Assembly (NCBI RefSeq): GCF_009380155.1
Contig: NZ_WHUV01000001.1
Span: forward strand, 1,984,001 to 2,048,000
Length of the DNA: 64,000 nucleotides
From: Pseudomonas piscis
Lineage (GTDB): Bacteria > Pseudomonadota > Gammaproteobacteria > Pseudomonadales > Pseudomonadaceae
Direction of reading: 5' to 3'
Shown: in pieces, positions 1 to 9,658 of the stretch
Layout: every line of letters starts with the position of its first letter
Position numbering within the stretch: position 1 is the first letter of the stretch
Made by a program: the position numbers and the translations under genes
Notes under the pieces: model-generated
Told to the model about the DNA's origin: nothing
Database searches by the model: none
Seen by the model: only the letters and a program-made list of their open reading frames with translations

Positions 1-744
1 CTGGGCGGCCTGCTGCTGAGTTCGCCACTGGTCTTCGCGGCCCCCATCGAGCCCGGCCCGGACCCGGTGCCGTCGGTGATGTGGGCCTACTACCATCGGC
101 AGATCCTGGCGGACGCGCCTTTCGTCTTCGATGAACGGGTCAAGCTGCTGGCGCCGCCGTTCGCCGAGGATGCGCGGCAGGTGCCGTTGGAAATCGACGC
201 CCGGGCCTTGGCCGGCGAAGTGGTGAAGATCCTCGCCTGGGCCGAGCTCAACCCACTGCCGCGGATCGTCGATTTCACCCCCGGCGCCGGGGTGCAGCCC
301 TGGTTGTCGATCCGTATCCGCATCGAGCAGGCCACGCCCCTGCGCGCCGCGGTGCTGACCCGCGATGGCCTGTGGCACGTTGGCTCGGCCCTGATCGATG
401 CCGCTGGCGGCGGCTGCACCGCCCCCAGCGTGGTGCGCAGCCAGCCCGGCTGGGAAGAGCACGTCGGCCAGGTGCTGGGCGCGCGCTATCCCCGGAGCGG
501 CGCCAGCCGCTTGCGCCTGCAGGTGTCGCACCCGATGGACAACGGCCTGCTCAACGGCATTCCCGAATTCTTCCTCAACCAGGCGCAGCTGCTGGACACC
601 GACCATCGCGTGCTGGCACACCTGGAGCTATACCCGGCGGTCAGCGAAAACCCCAGCCTGGGGTTCGACCTCCAGGCCACCGGGCAGACCCGCCTGCTAC
701 TGCAGGACAACAACGGCAATCAGTTCGAAGCGGCCATTCCCTGA
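1..744 (+). CDS. SoxYZ-like quinoprotein-associated carrier protein (5' end missing)
   Basis: The frame is already open at base 1, so the start codon lies upstream. The first visible residues (LGGLLLSSPLVFAAP) are the end of a signal peptide, so the protein is probably periplasmic. The mature part combines a SoxY-like domain, with a glycine-cysteine motif (GGGCTAP, near nt 406-425) like the SoxY carrier arm, and a C-terminal SoxZ-like beta domain. Fused SoxYZ-like proteins of this type occur beside PQQ-dependent dehydrogenases and are thought to act as carrier or relay proteins. The gene lies 15 bases before a metallo-beta-lactamase relay protein, the usual partner. Exact biochemical role is not established. 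Confidence 0.75.
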   Translation: MGGLLLSSPLVFAAPIEPGPDPVPSVMWAYYHRQILADAPFVFDERVKLLAPPFAEDARQVPLEIDARALAGEVVKILAWAELNPLPRIVDFTPGAGVQPWLSIRIRIEQATPLRAAVLTRDGLWHVGSALIDAAGGGCTAPSVVRSQPGWEEHVGQVLGARYPRSGASRLRLQVSHPMDNGLLNGIPEFFLNQAQLLDTDHRVLAHLELYPAVSENPSLGFDLQATGQTRLLLQDNNGNQFEAAIP

Positions 745-759
745 GCCCAGGAGCAAAGC

Positions 760-1689
760 ATGCGCTGGATACTGCTGGTGTGTCTGAGCCTGAGCCTGCC
801 GGCCCGGGCCGAGCTGGACTACCGCCTCGAGCCCCGGCAGATCGCCGAGGACACCTGGCTACTGGAAGGCGGCACCGAGAATTTCTCCCGGGACAACGGC
901 GGCAACATCGTCAATACCGGGTTCATCGTTACCGAGGCCGGGGTGCTGGTGATCGACACCGGGCCGTCGAAACGCTATGGCCAGGCCCTGCGCGAGGCGA
1001 TTGCCGGCACCACCGGCAAACCGGTGATCCAGGTGCTGCTGACCCACCATCACCCGGACCATGTGCTGGGCAACCAGGCCTTCGCCGATGTGCCCATCGG
1101 TGCCCTGGCCGGCACCACCGAACTGCTGCGCCAGCAGGGTGACGCCATGGCCGAGAACCTCTACCGGCTGGTGGGCGACTGGATGCGCGGCACCGAGGTG
1201 GTGCTGCCCAACCGGACCCTGGAACCCGGGGTGCTGGAGATCGGCGGACACCGCCTGCGGTTGCTGGCCCTGGCCGGCCATACCGGCGCCGACCTGGCGA
1301 TTTTCGACGAGCGCACCGGGGTGTTGTTCGCCGGCGACCTGGTGTTCTACCAGCGCGCCCTGACCACCCCCAACAGCCCGGGGCTGCAGGTCTGGCTCAA
1401 GGACCTGGACCGCCTGCAAGCCTTGCCCTGGCGGCTGGTGGTGCCCGGCCACGGCCCGGTGGCCAGCAGCGCCGTTCCCTTTGCCCAGATGCGTGACTAC
1501 CTGGGCTGGCTGCACCAGCTGCTGAGCGACGGCGCTGCCCGTGGCGACGACATGGCCGAACTGATCCGCGCGCCGATCCCCGCGCGTTTTGCCGCCATCA
1601 GCCTGACCCGCTATGAGCTGATCCGCAGTGTCAGCCACCTGTACCCGAGCTACGAGCGCAAGCAGATGCAGCGGATCGACCTGCCTTGA
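760..1689 (+). CDS. Quinoprotein relay system zinc metallohydrolase (MBL fold)
   Basis: This 309-residue protein has an N-terminal signal peptide (MRWILLVCLSLSLPARA) and a metallo-beta-lactamase fold. The zinc-binding signature THHHPDH lies at about residues 94-101. Later ligand regions are AGHTGAD, FAGDLVF and VVPGHGPV. Such SoxH-related hydrolases are found only near PQQ-dependent alcohol dehydrogenases and fused SoxYZ-like proteins, matching the gene immediately upstream. Location is expected to be periplasmic. The substrate is unknown; a function in handling a thiol-bound intermediate on the SoxYZ-like carrier is inferred from context only. Confidence 0.8.
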   Translation: MRWILLVCLSLSLPARAELDYRLEPRQIAEDTWLLEGGTENFSRDNGGNIVNTGFIVTEAGVLVIDTGPSKRYGQALREAIAGTTGKPVIQVLLTHHHPDHVLGNQAFADVPIGALAGTTELLRQQGDAMAENLYRLVGDWMRGTEVVLPNRTLEPGVLEIGGHRLRLLALAGHTGADLAIFDERTGVLFAGDLVFYQRALTTPNSPGLQVWLKDLDRLQALPWRLVVPGHGPVASSAVPFAQMRDYLGWLHQLLSDGAARGDDMAELIRAPIPARFAAISLTRYELIRSVSHLYPSYERKQMQRIDLP

Positions 1690-1725
1690 ACCCAGCCCGG
1701 TGAATCTCCATCCCCATGACCTCTT

Positions 1726-1860
1726 TAGCCGCTGCCGCAGGCTGCGAATGGCTGCGCAGCGGGCGCGACGGTCCTGAGGACGCTGCAGGTCCGGTGGTCG
1801 CTTGCCAGGCAAGGCCCTGCAGGCCTTTGCGCAGCCTCGCAGGCTCGGCAGCGGCTACAG
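1726..1860. repeat. REP-type inverted repeat pair
   Basis: The left arm begins TAGCCGCTGCCGCAGGCTGC and the right arm ends GCTCGGCAGCGGCTA, giving a facing pair of palindromic units. The same core recurs at least eight more times in the window, always between genes. It fills most of the 316-base gap before exaC; the remainder (1861-2005) presumably holds the exaC promoter, but I cannot assign boxes with confidence. Confidence 0.8.
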
Positions 1861-2005
1861 GGTGTGGGGCAGGCGAGGGGGTATTCAGCCTACGACCAAA
1901 TGACGAGAGTCCCCCTGCCAACGATGCATTCGTCGCTGCCCTGGGGTTCTCTACCATCGAGCCATCGCCTGTCGTGGGACAGGCATCGACCCGCAGAGGC
2001 CCAGC

Positions 2006-3526
<1,521 letters not shown>

Positions 3527-3613
3527 GCAGCGGCAAGCGGCAAGCGGCAAGCTTCAAGCGACCCATGCGTGCCTTTGTCGCTCCTATCTTGCCGCTTGTA
3601 ACTTGTAGCTGCC
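3527..3613. repeat. CAAGCGGCAAGC palindromic repeat, possible terminator
   Basis: Directly after the exaC stop lie tandem GGCAAGC units followed about 40 bases later by the complement (CTTGCCGCTTG, then CTTGTAGCTGC). They can fold into a long stem. A second copy follows mntH at 45699-45794. The position after a stop codon suggests transcription termination, but there is no clear T-tract. Confidence 0.6.
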
Positions 3614-3727
3614 CCTACCCCTACCAAGGCATCCGCCAACCGGTGCCAAAGTAGCATTCGGACCTGCCGAACACCGTGCATTAATGCGGTTACCGGAATC
3701 TCCCGGCACGACAAGAGGATCGACCCC

Positions 3728-3799
3728 ATGTGGCATAAACCCGCCTACACCGACCTGCGCATCGGCTTCGAAGTGACCATGTACTTCGCCAATCGCTGA
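3728..3799 (+). CDS. pqqA: PQQ precursor peptide PqqA
   Basis: A 23-residue peptide beginning [16 protein letters not shown] and ending MYFANR. It has the conserved glutamate (residue 16) and tyrosine (residue 20) in an E-x3-Y arrangement, the two residues that are cross-linked to build pyrroloquinoline quinone. A ribosome-binding site (AAGAGGA) lies at about 3712-3718. It is followed by a perfect hairpin and then pqqB. The processing enzymes PqqC, PqqD and PqqE are not encoded in this window, so this copy must rely on enzymes made elsewhere. Confidence 0.95.
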   Translation: MWHKPAYTDLRIGFEVTMYFANR

Positions 3800-3808
3800 G
3801 CCGTTCCG

Positions 3809-3836
3809 CTCCGGTCGCTACGGGTGGCGACCGGAG
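3809..3836 (+). terminator. Hairpin between pqqA and pqqB (attenuator-like)
   Basis: A perfect 10-base stem CTCCGGTCGC / GCGACCGGAG encloses an 8-base loop, followed by a pyrimidine-rich but not pure T stretch. Located 10 bases after the pqqA stop, it could stabilise the short pqqA message or partly stop transcription before pqqB. The role is inferred. Confidence 0.6.
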
Positions 3837-3858
3837 TCTTCTGTCTTCGGAGCACTCC

Positions 3859-4773
3859 ATGCATATCCGCATCCTCGGTTCCGCAGCGGGCGGCGGTTTT
3901 CCGCAGTGGAACTGCAACTGCCGCAACTGCGCCGGTGTGCGCAATGCCAGCCTGCGGGCCCGGCCGCGCACGCAATCGTCCATCGCCCTGAGCGACAACG
4001 GCGTGGACTGGATCCTGTGCAACGCCTCGCCGGACATTCGCGTGCAACTGGCGTCTTTTCCTCCCTTGCAACCGGCACGGCAACTGCGGGACTCGGCGCT
4101 GGCCGGGGTGATCCTGCTAGACAGCCAGATCGACCATTGCACTGGCCTGCTCAGCCTGCGCGAGGGCTGCCCGCATCAGGTCTGGTGTACCGAGATGGTG
4201 CACCAGGACCTGTGCAGCGGTTTCCCGCTGTTCAACATGCTCAGCCACTGGAACGGCGGCCTGGCCTGGCAGCCGATCCACCTCGATGGCCGCACCTTCA
4301 GCGTACCGGCCTGTCCGGACCTGCTGCTGCGGGCCATTGTCCTGCGCAGCAGTGCGCCGCCGTATTCGCCCCATCGCGGCAACCCCCATCCGGGGGACAA
4401 CATCGGCCTGTTCGTCGAGGACCGGCGCAGCGGCGCCAGCCTGTTCTACGCCCCGGGCCTGGGCCAGGTGGACCAGGCCCTGCTGGAGTGGATGGGCCGC
4501 GCCGACTGCCTGCTGGTGGACGGCACCCTGTGGCGCGATGACGAGATGCGCCAGTGCGGGGTCGGCGACAAGCTCGGCAGCGAGATGGGCCACCTGGCGC
4601 AAAGCGGCCCCGGTGGCATGCTCGAGGTACTGGAGGCGTTCCCAAGGGCGCGCAAGGTGCTGATCCACATCAACAACACCAACCCGACCCTCGACGAAGA
4701 CTCCGCCGAGCATGCCCAATTGCTGCGCCGTGGCATCGAAGTGGCCCACGACGGCATGGACCTGCACCTGTAG
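3859..4773 (+). CDS. pqqB: PQQ biosynthesis protein PqqB
   Basis: This 304-residue protein has the PqqB start ([19 protein letters not shown]) with a cysteine cluster CNCRNC, and the metallo-hydrolase motif [12 protein letters not shown]. PqqB is a metallo-beta-lactamase-fold hydroxylase that acts on a tyrosine-derived intermediate in PQQ formation. The length is normal and no key motif is missing. The neighbouring genes are not pqqC/D/E as usual but a REP element and ercA. The stop codon TAG (4771-4773) is itself the first three bases of the REP repeat. Confidence 0.93.
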   Translation: MHIRILGSAAGGGFPQWNCNCRNCAGVRNASLRARPRTQSSIALSDNGVDWILCNASPDIRVQLASFPPLQPARQLRDSALAGVILLDSQIDHCTGLLSLREGCPHQVWCTEMVHQDLCSGFPLFNMLSHWNGGLAWQPIHLDGRTFSVPACPDLLLRAIVLRSSAPPYSPHRGNPHPGDNIGLFVEDRRSGASLFYAPGLGQVDQALLEWMGRADCLLVDGTLWRDDEMRQCGVGDKLGSEMGHLAQSGPGGMLEVLEAFPRARKVLIHINNTNPTLDEDSAEHAQLLRRGIEVAHDGMDLHL

Positions 4774-4903
4774 CCGCTGCCGAGCCCGCGAGGCTGCGAC
4801 CGGGTGCGCAGCGCCCGTAAACCGGGCGGCGCGGTGCACCCGGCCGATCGCACCACCTGATCGGGCGACCCGTACCGGGCCGTGCGCAGTCTGCGGCGGC
4901 CAC
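4771..4903. repeat. REP-type repeat pair after pqqB
   Basis: Starts TAGCCGCTGCCGAGCCCGCG, overlapping the pqqB stop codon, and ends with GTGCGCAGTCTGCGGCGGCC. The middle (AAACCGGGCGGCGCGGTGCA) recurs in similar form at about 39391-39415. Confidence 0.75.
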
Positions 4904-4996
4904 ACGAGGCGAGGGGCACCATGCTCGGATTGCATTCGCCCGGCGATGCTTTAGGCTGGCGTTCTTTCCAGAACAATAAGAAAACAGGCTTTTGCC

Positions 4997-6160
4997 ATGG
5001 GCCAGAATCTCAGTCTGCTGCGCAAGTTCGTCTCCCCGGAAATCATCTTTGGCGCCGGTTGCCGGCATAACGTCGGCAACTATGCGAAGACCTTCGGTGC
5101 GCGCAAGGTCCTGGTGGTCAGCGACCCCGGGGTGATCGCCGCCGGCTGGGTCGCCGATGTCCTGGCCAGCCTCCAGGCCCAGGGCGTGGAGCACTGCCTG
5201 TACAGCGCGGTGTCGCCCAACCCGCGGGTGGAGGAGGTGATGCAGGGCGCCGAGGTCTACCGGGAGAATGCCTGCGACGTGATCGTCGCCGTCGGCGGCG
5301 GCAGCCCCATGGATTGCGGCAAGGGCATCGGTATCGTGGTGGCCCACGGGCGCAGCATCCTGGAGTTCGAGGGGGTGGACATGCTCCGCATGCCCAGCCC
5401 GCCATTGATCATGATTCCCACCACCGCCGGGACCTCGGCGGATGTCTCGCAGTTCGTCATCATCTCCAACCAGCAGGAACGGATGAAGTTCTCCATCGTC
5501 AGCAAGGCGGTGGTCCCCGATGTGTCGCTGATCGATCCGCAAACCACCCAGGGCATGGACCCGTTCCTTTCTGCCTGCACCGGCATCGACGCCCTGGTGC
5601 ATGCCATCGAGGCATTCGTCTCCACCGGCCATGGCCCGCTCACCGACCCCCATGCCCTGGAGGCCATGCGCCTGATCAACGGCAACCTGGTGCAGATGAT
5701 CGCCAACCCGCAGGACATCGCCCTGCGCGAGAAGATCATGCTCGGCAGCATGCAGGCCGGGCTGGCGTTTTCCAATGCGATCCTCGGCGCGGTGCACGCC
5801 ATGTCCCACAGCCTGGGCGGCTTCCTCGACCTGCCCCATGGGCTGTGCAACGCGGTGCTGGTGGAGCACGTGGTGGCGTTCAACTACAGCTCGGCGCCGG
5901 AGCGCTTCAAGGTGATCGCCGAGACCTTCGGCATCGACTGTCGCGGCCTCAACCAACAGCAGATCTGCCGGCGCCTGGTGGACCACCTGATCGCGCTCAA
6001 GCAGGCCATCGGCTTCCACGAAACGTTGGGCCTGCATGGGGTCAGCAGCAGCGATATCCCGTTCCTGTCGCGCCATGCGATGGACGACCCGTGCATCCTC
6101 ACCAATCCACGGGAGTCGAGCCAGCGCGATGTCGAGGTGGTCTATGGCGAGGCCCTCTGA
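4997..6160 (+). CDS. ercA: Iron-containing alcohol dehydrogenase ErcA
   Basis: A 387-residue group III (iron-dependent) alcohol dehydrogenase. It has the nucleotide-binding segment VGGGSPMDCGKG, the MIPTTAGTSADVSQF motif and the metal-ligand histidines in GAVHAMSHSLGGFLDLPHG. In P. aeruginosa ErcA belongs to the regulatory cascade for ethanol oxidation, and it is encoded beside a sensor kinase, as here. The direct substrate is unproven and the protein may act in signal sensing. The 3' end overlaps the kinase gene by 17 bases, suggesting translational coupling. Confidence 0.88.
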   Translation: MGQNLSLLRKFVSPEIIFGAGCRHNVGNYAKTFGARKVLVVSDPGVIAAGWVADVLASLQAQGVEHCLYSAVSPNPRVEEVMQGAEVYRENACDVIVAVGGGSPMDCGKGIGIVVAHGRSILEFEGVDMLRMPSPPLIMIPTTAGTSADVSQFVIISNQQERMKFSIVSKAVVPDVSLIDPQTTQGMDPFLSACTGIDALVHAIEAFVSTGHGPLTDPHALEAMRLINGNLVQMIANPQDIALREKIMLGSMQAGLAFSNAILGAVHAMSHSLGGFLDLPHGLCNAVLVEHVVAFNYSSAPERFKVIAETFGIDCRGLNQQQICRRLVDHLIALKQAIGFHETLGLHGVSSSDIPFLSRHAMDDPCILTNPRESSQRDVEVVYGEAL

Positions 6161-7883
6161 CGAGCAGCAACGGGCCCTGGCCGGGCTGCTGGGCCTGGGC
6201 AATCACTCGGCGCGCAAGAGTCACTACCCGGAGCTGGCCGCACGCCTGGAAGACCTGGAAACCGAGCGCAACCGCTACAAGTGGCTGTTCGAGCACGCCG
6301 TGCACGGGATCTTCCAGGCCAGCCTGCAGGCCGGCATGCGCGCCGCCAACCCGGCCCTGGCCCGCATGCTGGGTTACCAGGACCCCCAGGAAGTGCTGTT
6401 CTCGCTGGCCGACCTGGCCGGCAACTTGTTCGTCGGCGGCGCCCAGGAGCTGGAGGCCATCGGCGAGCAGTTGCAACGCGAGCGCAGTTTGCTGGGCTAC
6501 GAGACCCAACTGCGGCGCAAGGACGGTAGCAGCATCGACGTGCTGATGAACCTGCTGCTCAAGCCCGATGAAGCCGGGCTGGTGGAGGGTTTCGTCGCCG
6601 ATATCACCGAGCGCAAGCTGGCCCAGCAACGCCTGGAGCAACTCAATGACCAGCTGGAACAACGGGTGACCGCACGCACCGATGAACTGCTGGAGGCCAA
6701 CCGCGAGTTGCAACAGCAGATCCTGCGGCGCGAGCGCAGCGAACGGGAAGCGCGGGAGGCGCGGGATGCCGCCGAGGCTGCCAACCGCAGCAAGGACAAG
6801 TACCTGGCCGCCGCCAGCCACGACCTGCTGCAACCCTTGAATGCCGCGCGCTTGCTGATCTCTACCCTGCGCGAGCGCCAGTTGCCCAGTGCCGAGCAAC
6901 TGTTGGTGGAGCGCACCCACCAGGCCCTGGAGGGCGCCGAGGACCTGCTCACCGACCTGCTGGATATCTCCCGCCTGGACCAGGCGGCGGTCAAGCCCGA
7001 TCCGGCGACTTATCGCCTGGATGAAATCCTCGCGCCACTGGTGTCCGAGTTCCAGTCGGTCGCTGAGGCCGCTGGCCTGGAGTTGCGGGTGCGCCTGGGG
7101 GACTACGCGCTGTTCACCGACCTGCGGTTGCTGACGCGAATCCTGCGCAACCTGTTGAGCAATGCCTGCCGCTACACCGAGCGCGGCAGCATCCTGCTGG
7201 CGGCGCGGCGCCGGGGCGAGCACCTGCGGTTGGAGATCTGGGACACCGGGCGCGGGATCGCCGCCGACCGCATGGAGTCGATCTTCCTCGAGTTCAACCA
7301 GCTGGACGTGGGCCGCGCCGCCGATCGCAAGGGGGTCGGCCTGGGGCTGGCGATCGTCGAGCGTATCGCCCGCATCCTCGGCTACCGGGTGCAGGTGCAT
7401 TCGCGCCCGGGCCGTGGTTCGCGGTTCAGCATCGAGGTGCCCCTGGCCGCTCGAATGCCGCTGCCCATCGGCCAGCAAGCGCCGCAGCCGAGCACCGGCA
7501 ACCCGCTGCCCGGGCGCCGGCTGCTGGTGCTGGACAATGAGCTGAGCATCCTGGACAGCATGGCCGCGTTGCTGGGGCAGTGGGGGTGCCAGGTCGTCAC
7601 CGCCACTGACCAGGCGGCGGCCCTGGAGGCGCTGCAGGGCCAGGCGCCGGAGCTGATCCTGGCGGACTTCCACCTGGATCATGGCATCACCGGGTGCGAG
7701 GTGGTGCGCCAGTTGCGCGAGCACTTCGGCCAGCCGTTACCGGCGGTGATCATCACCGCCGACCGCAGCGACCAATGCCGGCGGGCCTTGCAGCAACTGG
7801 GCGCGCCGCTGCTCAACAAGCCGGTGAAGCCAGGCAAGCTGCGTGCTGCCTTGAGCCAATTGCTGGGGCAGGGCAGCACCTAG
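6144..7883 (+). CDS. ercS: PAS-containing hybrid sensor histidine kinase (ErcS-like)
   Basis: 579 residues, starting at ATG 6144 inside the end of ercA. Domain order: PAS domain (about residues 35-150), coiled-coil linker rich in E/R/Q, HisKA domain with H-box AASHDLLQPLNAARL, ATPase domain with NLLSNACRYT, DTGRGI and GVGLGLAI, then a C-terminal receiver with phosphoacceptor in LILADFHLDHG. No transmembrane segment is visible, so it is probably cytosolic. Position and overlap with ercA suggest it belongs to the Erc/Exa cascade controlling quinoprotein alcohol oxidation. A longer frame upstream is open but only antisense-like filler precedes this start. Confidence 0.85.
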   Translation: MARPSDEQQRALAGLLGLGNHSARKSHYPELAARLEDLETERNRYKWLFEHAVHGIFQASLQAGMRAANPALARMLGYQDPQEVLFSLADLAGNLFVGGAQELEAIGEQLQRERSLLGYETQLRRKDGSSIDVLMNLLLKPDEAGLVEGFVADITERKLAQQRLEQLNDQLEQRVTARTDELLEANRELQQQILRRERSEREAREARDAAEAANRSKDKYLAAASHDLLQPLNAARLLISTLRERQLPSAEQLLVERTHQALEGAEDLLTDLLDISRLDQAAVKPDPATYRLDEILAPLVSEFQSVAEAAGLELRVRLGDYALFTDLRLLTRILRNLLSNACRYTERGSILLAARRRGEHLRLEIWDTGRGIAADRMESIFLEFNQLDVGRAADRKGVGLGLAIVERIARILGYRVQVHSRPGRGSRFSIEVPLAARMPLPIGQQAPQPSTGNPLPGRRLLVLDNELSILDSMAALLGQWGCQVVTATDQAAALEALQGQAPELILADFHLDHGITGCEVVRQLREHFGQPLPAVIITADRSDQCRRALQQLGAPLLNKPVKPGKLRAALSQLLGQGST

Positions 7884-7981
7884 GGGCCGAACTCCCGGCT
7901 AGTGGGGCGGCGGACTTGCGGCTAAGATGCCGCTCTTTTTTTCAAGGACGAAGCCGGCCCTGGGCTGGCCCTTACCCATCG

Positions 7982-8800
7982 ATGAAGCCGTTGTCTTCGT
8001 ACCACCCGTTGTTGTACTGGCTGCGCGTGCGCCAGAAGCGTCTGGCGCGCAGCCTGGCCTGGCGTTTTTCCGGTCGGCGTTATGCGCGGCCCGTAGCCGG
8101 TAGCCCACGCTTGCCTTATCGCTACATCAAGCACACCTCCAAGCTGATCCGCACCCTGGGCGATTGCGACCTGGCCCTGCAGCACAACAAGGTGATCAAT
8201 CTCAGGCTGGCGGTGGCTTGCATCGATGGGGTGCGCATCGGTCCGGGGGAGTATTTTTCCTTCTGCCAGCTGGTGGGCCGGCCCAGTCGCGCGCGGGGGT
8301 TCGTCGAGGGCATGGAGCTGTCGTTCGGCGAGGCGCGCAGCGGTATCGGCGGGGGCATCTGCCAGTTGAGCAACCTGATCCACTGGATGGCGATCCACTC
8401 GCCATTGCAAGTGGTGGAGCGGGCCAACCACAGCTTCGACCCGTTTCCCGACGAGGGCCGGGTGCTGCCTTTCGGCTCCGGCGCGGCGATCTTCTACAAC
8501 TACATCGACCTGGTGCTGCACAACCCCGGGCCGCACGCCTTCCAGCTCAAGCTGCATGTCGGCGCGCACCAGCTCGAGGGCGAACTGTTGTGCGAGCAAC
8601 CGCGCGACTACCGCTATCACGTCTACCAGCAGGGCCATCGTTTCGTCCGCGAGGGTGGTCGGGTGCTGCGCGAGAACCAGATCTGGCGCGACATCCGCAC
8701 CAAGGGCCAGGATTCCGAGCTGGTGCAGCAGGAGTGCCTGTATCGCAACCGGGTGGTGGTCAAGTACCCGGTGGCCGACGACTTGCTGGAGCAAGCCTGA
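7982..8800 (+). CDS. VanW family protein
   Basis: A 272-residue protein starting MKPLSSYHPLLYWLRVRQKR. The core matches the VanW family: RLAVACIDGVRIGPGEYFSF, then GGGICQLSNLIHWMA, then NHSFDPFPDEGRVLPFGSGA. Family members occur beside glycopeptide-resistance genes in Gram-positives and as stand-alone proteins in Pseudomonas, where their job is unknown. There is no signal peptide. It precedes an AttEFG-like ABC transporter but a REP repeat separates them, so co-transcription is doubtful. Confidence 0.8.
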   Translation: MKPLSSYHPLLYWLRVRQKRLARSLAWRFSGRRYARPVAGSPRLPYRYIKHTSKLIRTLGDCDLALQHNKVINLRLAVACIDGVRIGPGEYFSFCQLVGRPSRARGFVEGMELSFGEARSGIGGGICQLSNLIHWMAIHSPLQVVERANHSFDPFPDEGRVLPFGSGAAIFYNYIDLVLHNPGPHAFQLKLHVGAHQLEGELLCEQPRDYRYHVYQQGHRFVREGGRVLRENQIWRDIRTKGQDSELVQQECLYRNRVVVKYPVADDLLEQA

Positions 8801-8844
8801 CGCTGCCGGCGTGGCCTTGCGCCCGCTACGCCCGCTAAGCTCTG

Positions 8845-8900
8845 TAGCCGCTGTCGAGCCGGCGAGGCTGCGACCGGCTGCGCAGCGGCCGTAACCCGGC
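8845..8900. repeat. REP-type repeat
   Basis: One unit beginning TAGCCGCTGTCGAGCCGGCG, followed by CGACCGGCTGCGCAGCGGCC. It lies between the VanW gene and the ABC transporter. Confidence 0.75.
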
Positions 8901-8988
8901 CCGCGCCGATCTTCCAGGCATGTGTTACACACGGCGCGGTGGCTGTTTTATCCTTGGCCCCTTCACTGGCCCAAGGACGAACCCCGCG

Positions 8989-9657
8989 ATGCTCGAAGTG
9001 CAAGGCGTGTTCAAGAGCTATGCCACACCCCAGGGGCCCCTGGCGGTGTTGCAGGGCGTCGACCTGCAGTTGGAGCAGGGCGCCAGCCTGGCGTTGATGG
9101 GCGAATCCGGCAGTGGCAAGAGCACCTTGCTGCACCTGATCGCCGGCCTGGACCGGCTCGACGCCGGGCGCATCCGTGTCGGCCAGCGCCAGTTGCAGGA
9201 GCTGAGTGAAGCGCAGTTGGCCAACTGGCGGCGTACCGCGGTCGGCCTGGTGTTCCAGCAGTTCAACCTGATCAGCAGCCTGCGGGTCGAGGACAACCTG
9301 GGCTTCCAGGCGCGCCTGGCTGGGCGCTTCGACCCGGCCTGGCAGGCCCACCTGGCGGCGCGCCTGGGCCTGGGGGAGCTCTTGCGGCGCTATCCCGAGC
9401 AACTCTCCGGTGGCCAGCAGCAACGGGTGGCCCTGGGCCGCGCGCTGGCCGCCAGGCCACCCTTGCTGCTGGCCGATGAACCCACCGGCAGCCTCGACGA
9501 AGCCACCAGCGATGAAGTCCTGCAGCTGTTGCTGGAGCTGCTGGCGGACAGCCCCACCAGCCTGCTGATGGTCACCCACAGCCAGCGGGTCGCCAGCCGC
9601 TTGCAACGTACCGTGGTCCTGCACCACGGGCGCCTGGCCGCCACGGACGAGGCCTGA
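8989..9657 (+). CDS. ABC transporter ATP-binding protein (LolD/AttE-type)
   Basis: A 222-residue ATPase with Walker A (GESGSGKST), Q-loop (VFQQFN), signature (LSGGQQQRVAL), Walker B (LLLADEPT) and H-loop (VTHSQ). The short length and sequence fit the MacB/LolD group, which powers FtsX-type permeases. The start ATG 8989 follows AAGGACGA. The next gene starts one base after this stop, so ATPase and permease are co-translated. With the AttH-like lipoprotein downstream, the set resembles the AttEFGH export system. Likely task: moving a lipoprotein or envelope component; substrate unknown. Confidence 0.88.
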   Translation: MLEVQGVFKSYATPQGPLAVLQGVDLQLEQGASLALMGESGSGKSTLLHLIAGLDRLDAGRIRVGQRQLQELSEAQLANWRRTAVGLVFQQFNLISSLRVEDNLGFQARLAGRFDPAWQAHLAARLGLGELLRRYPEQLSGGQQQRVALGRALAARPPLLLADEPTGSLDEATSDEVLQLLLELLADSPTSLLMVTHSQRVASRLQRTVVLHHGRLAATDEA

Positions 9658-9658
9658 G

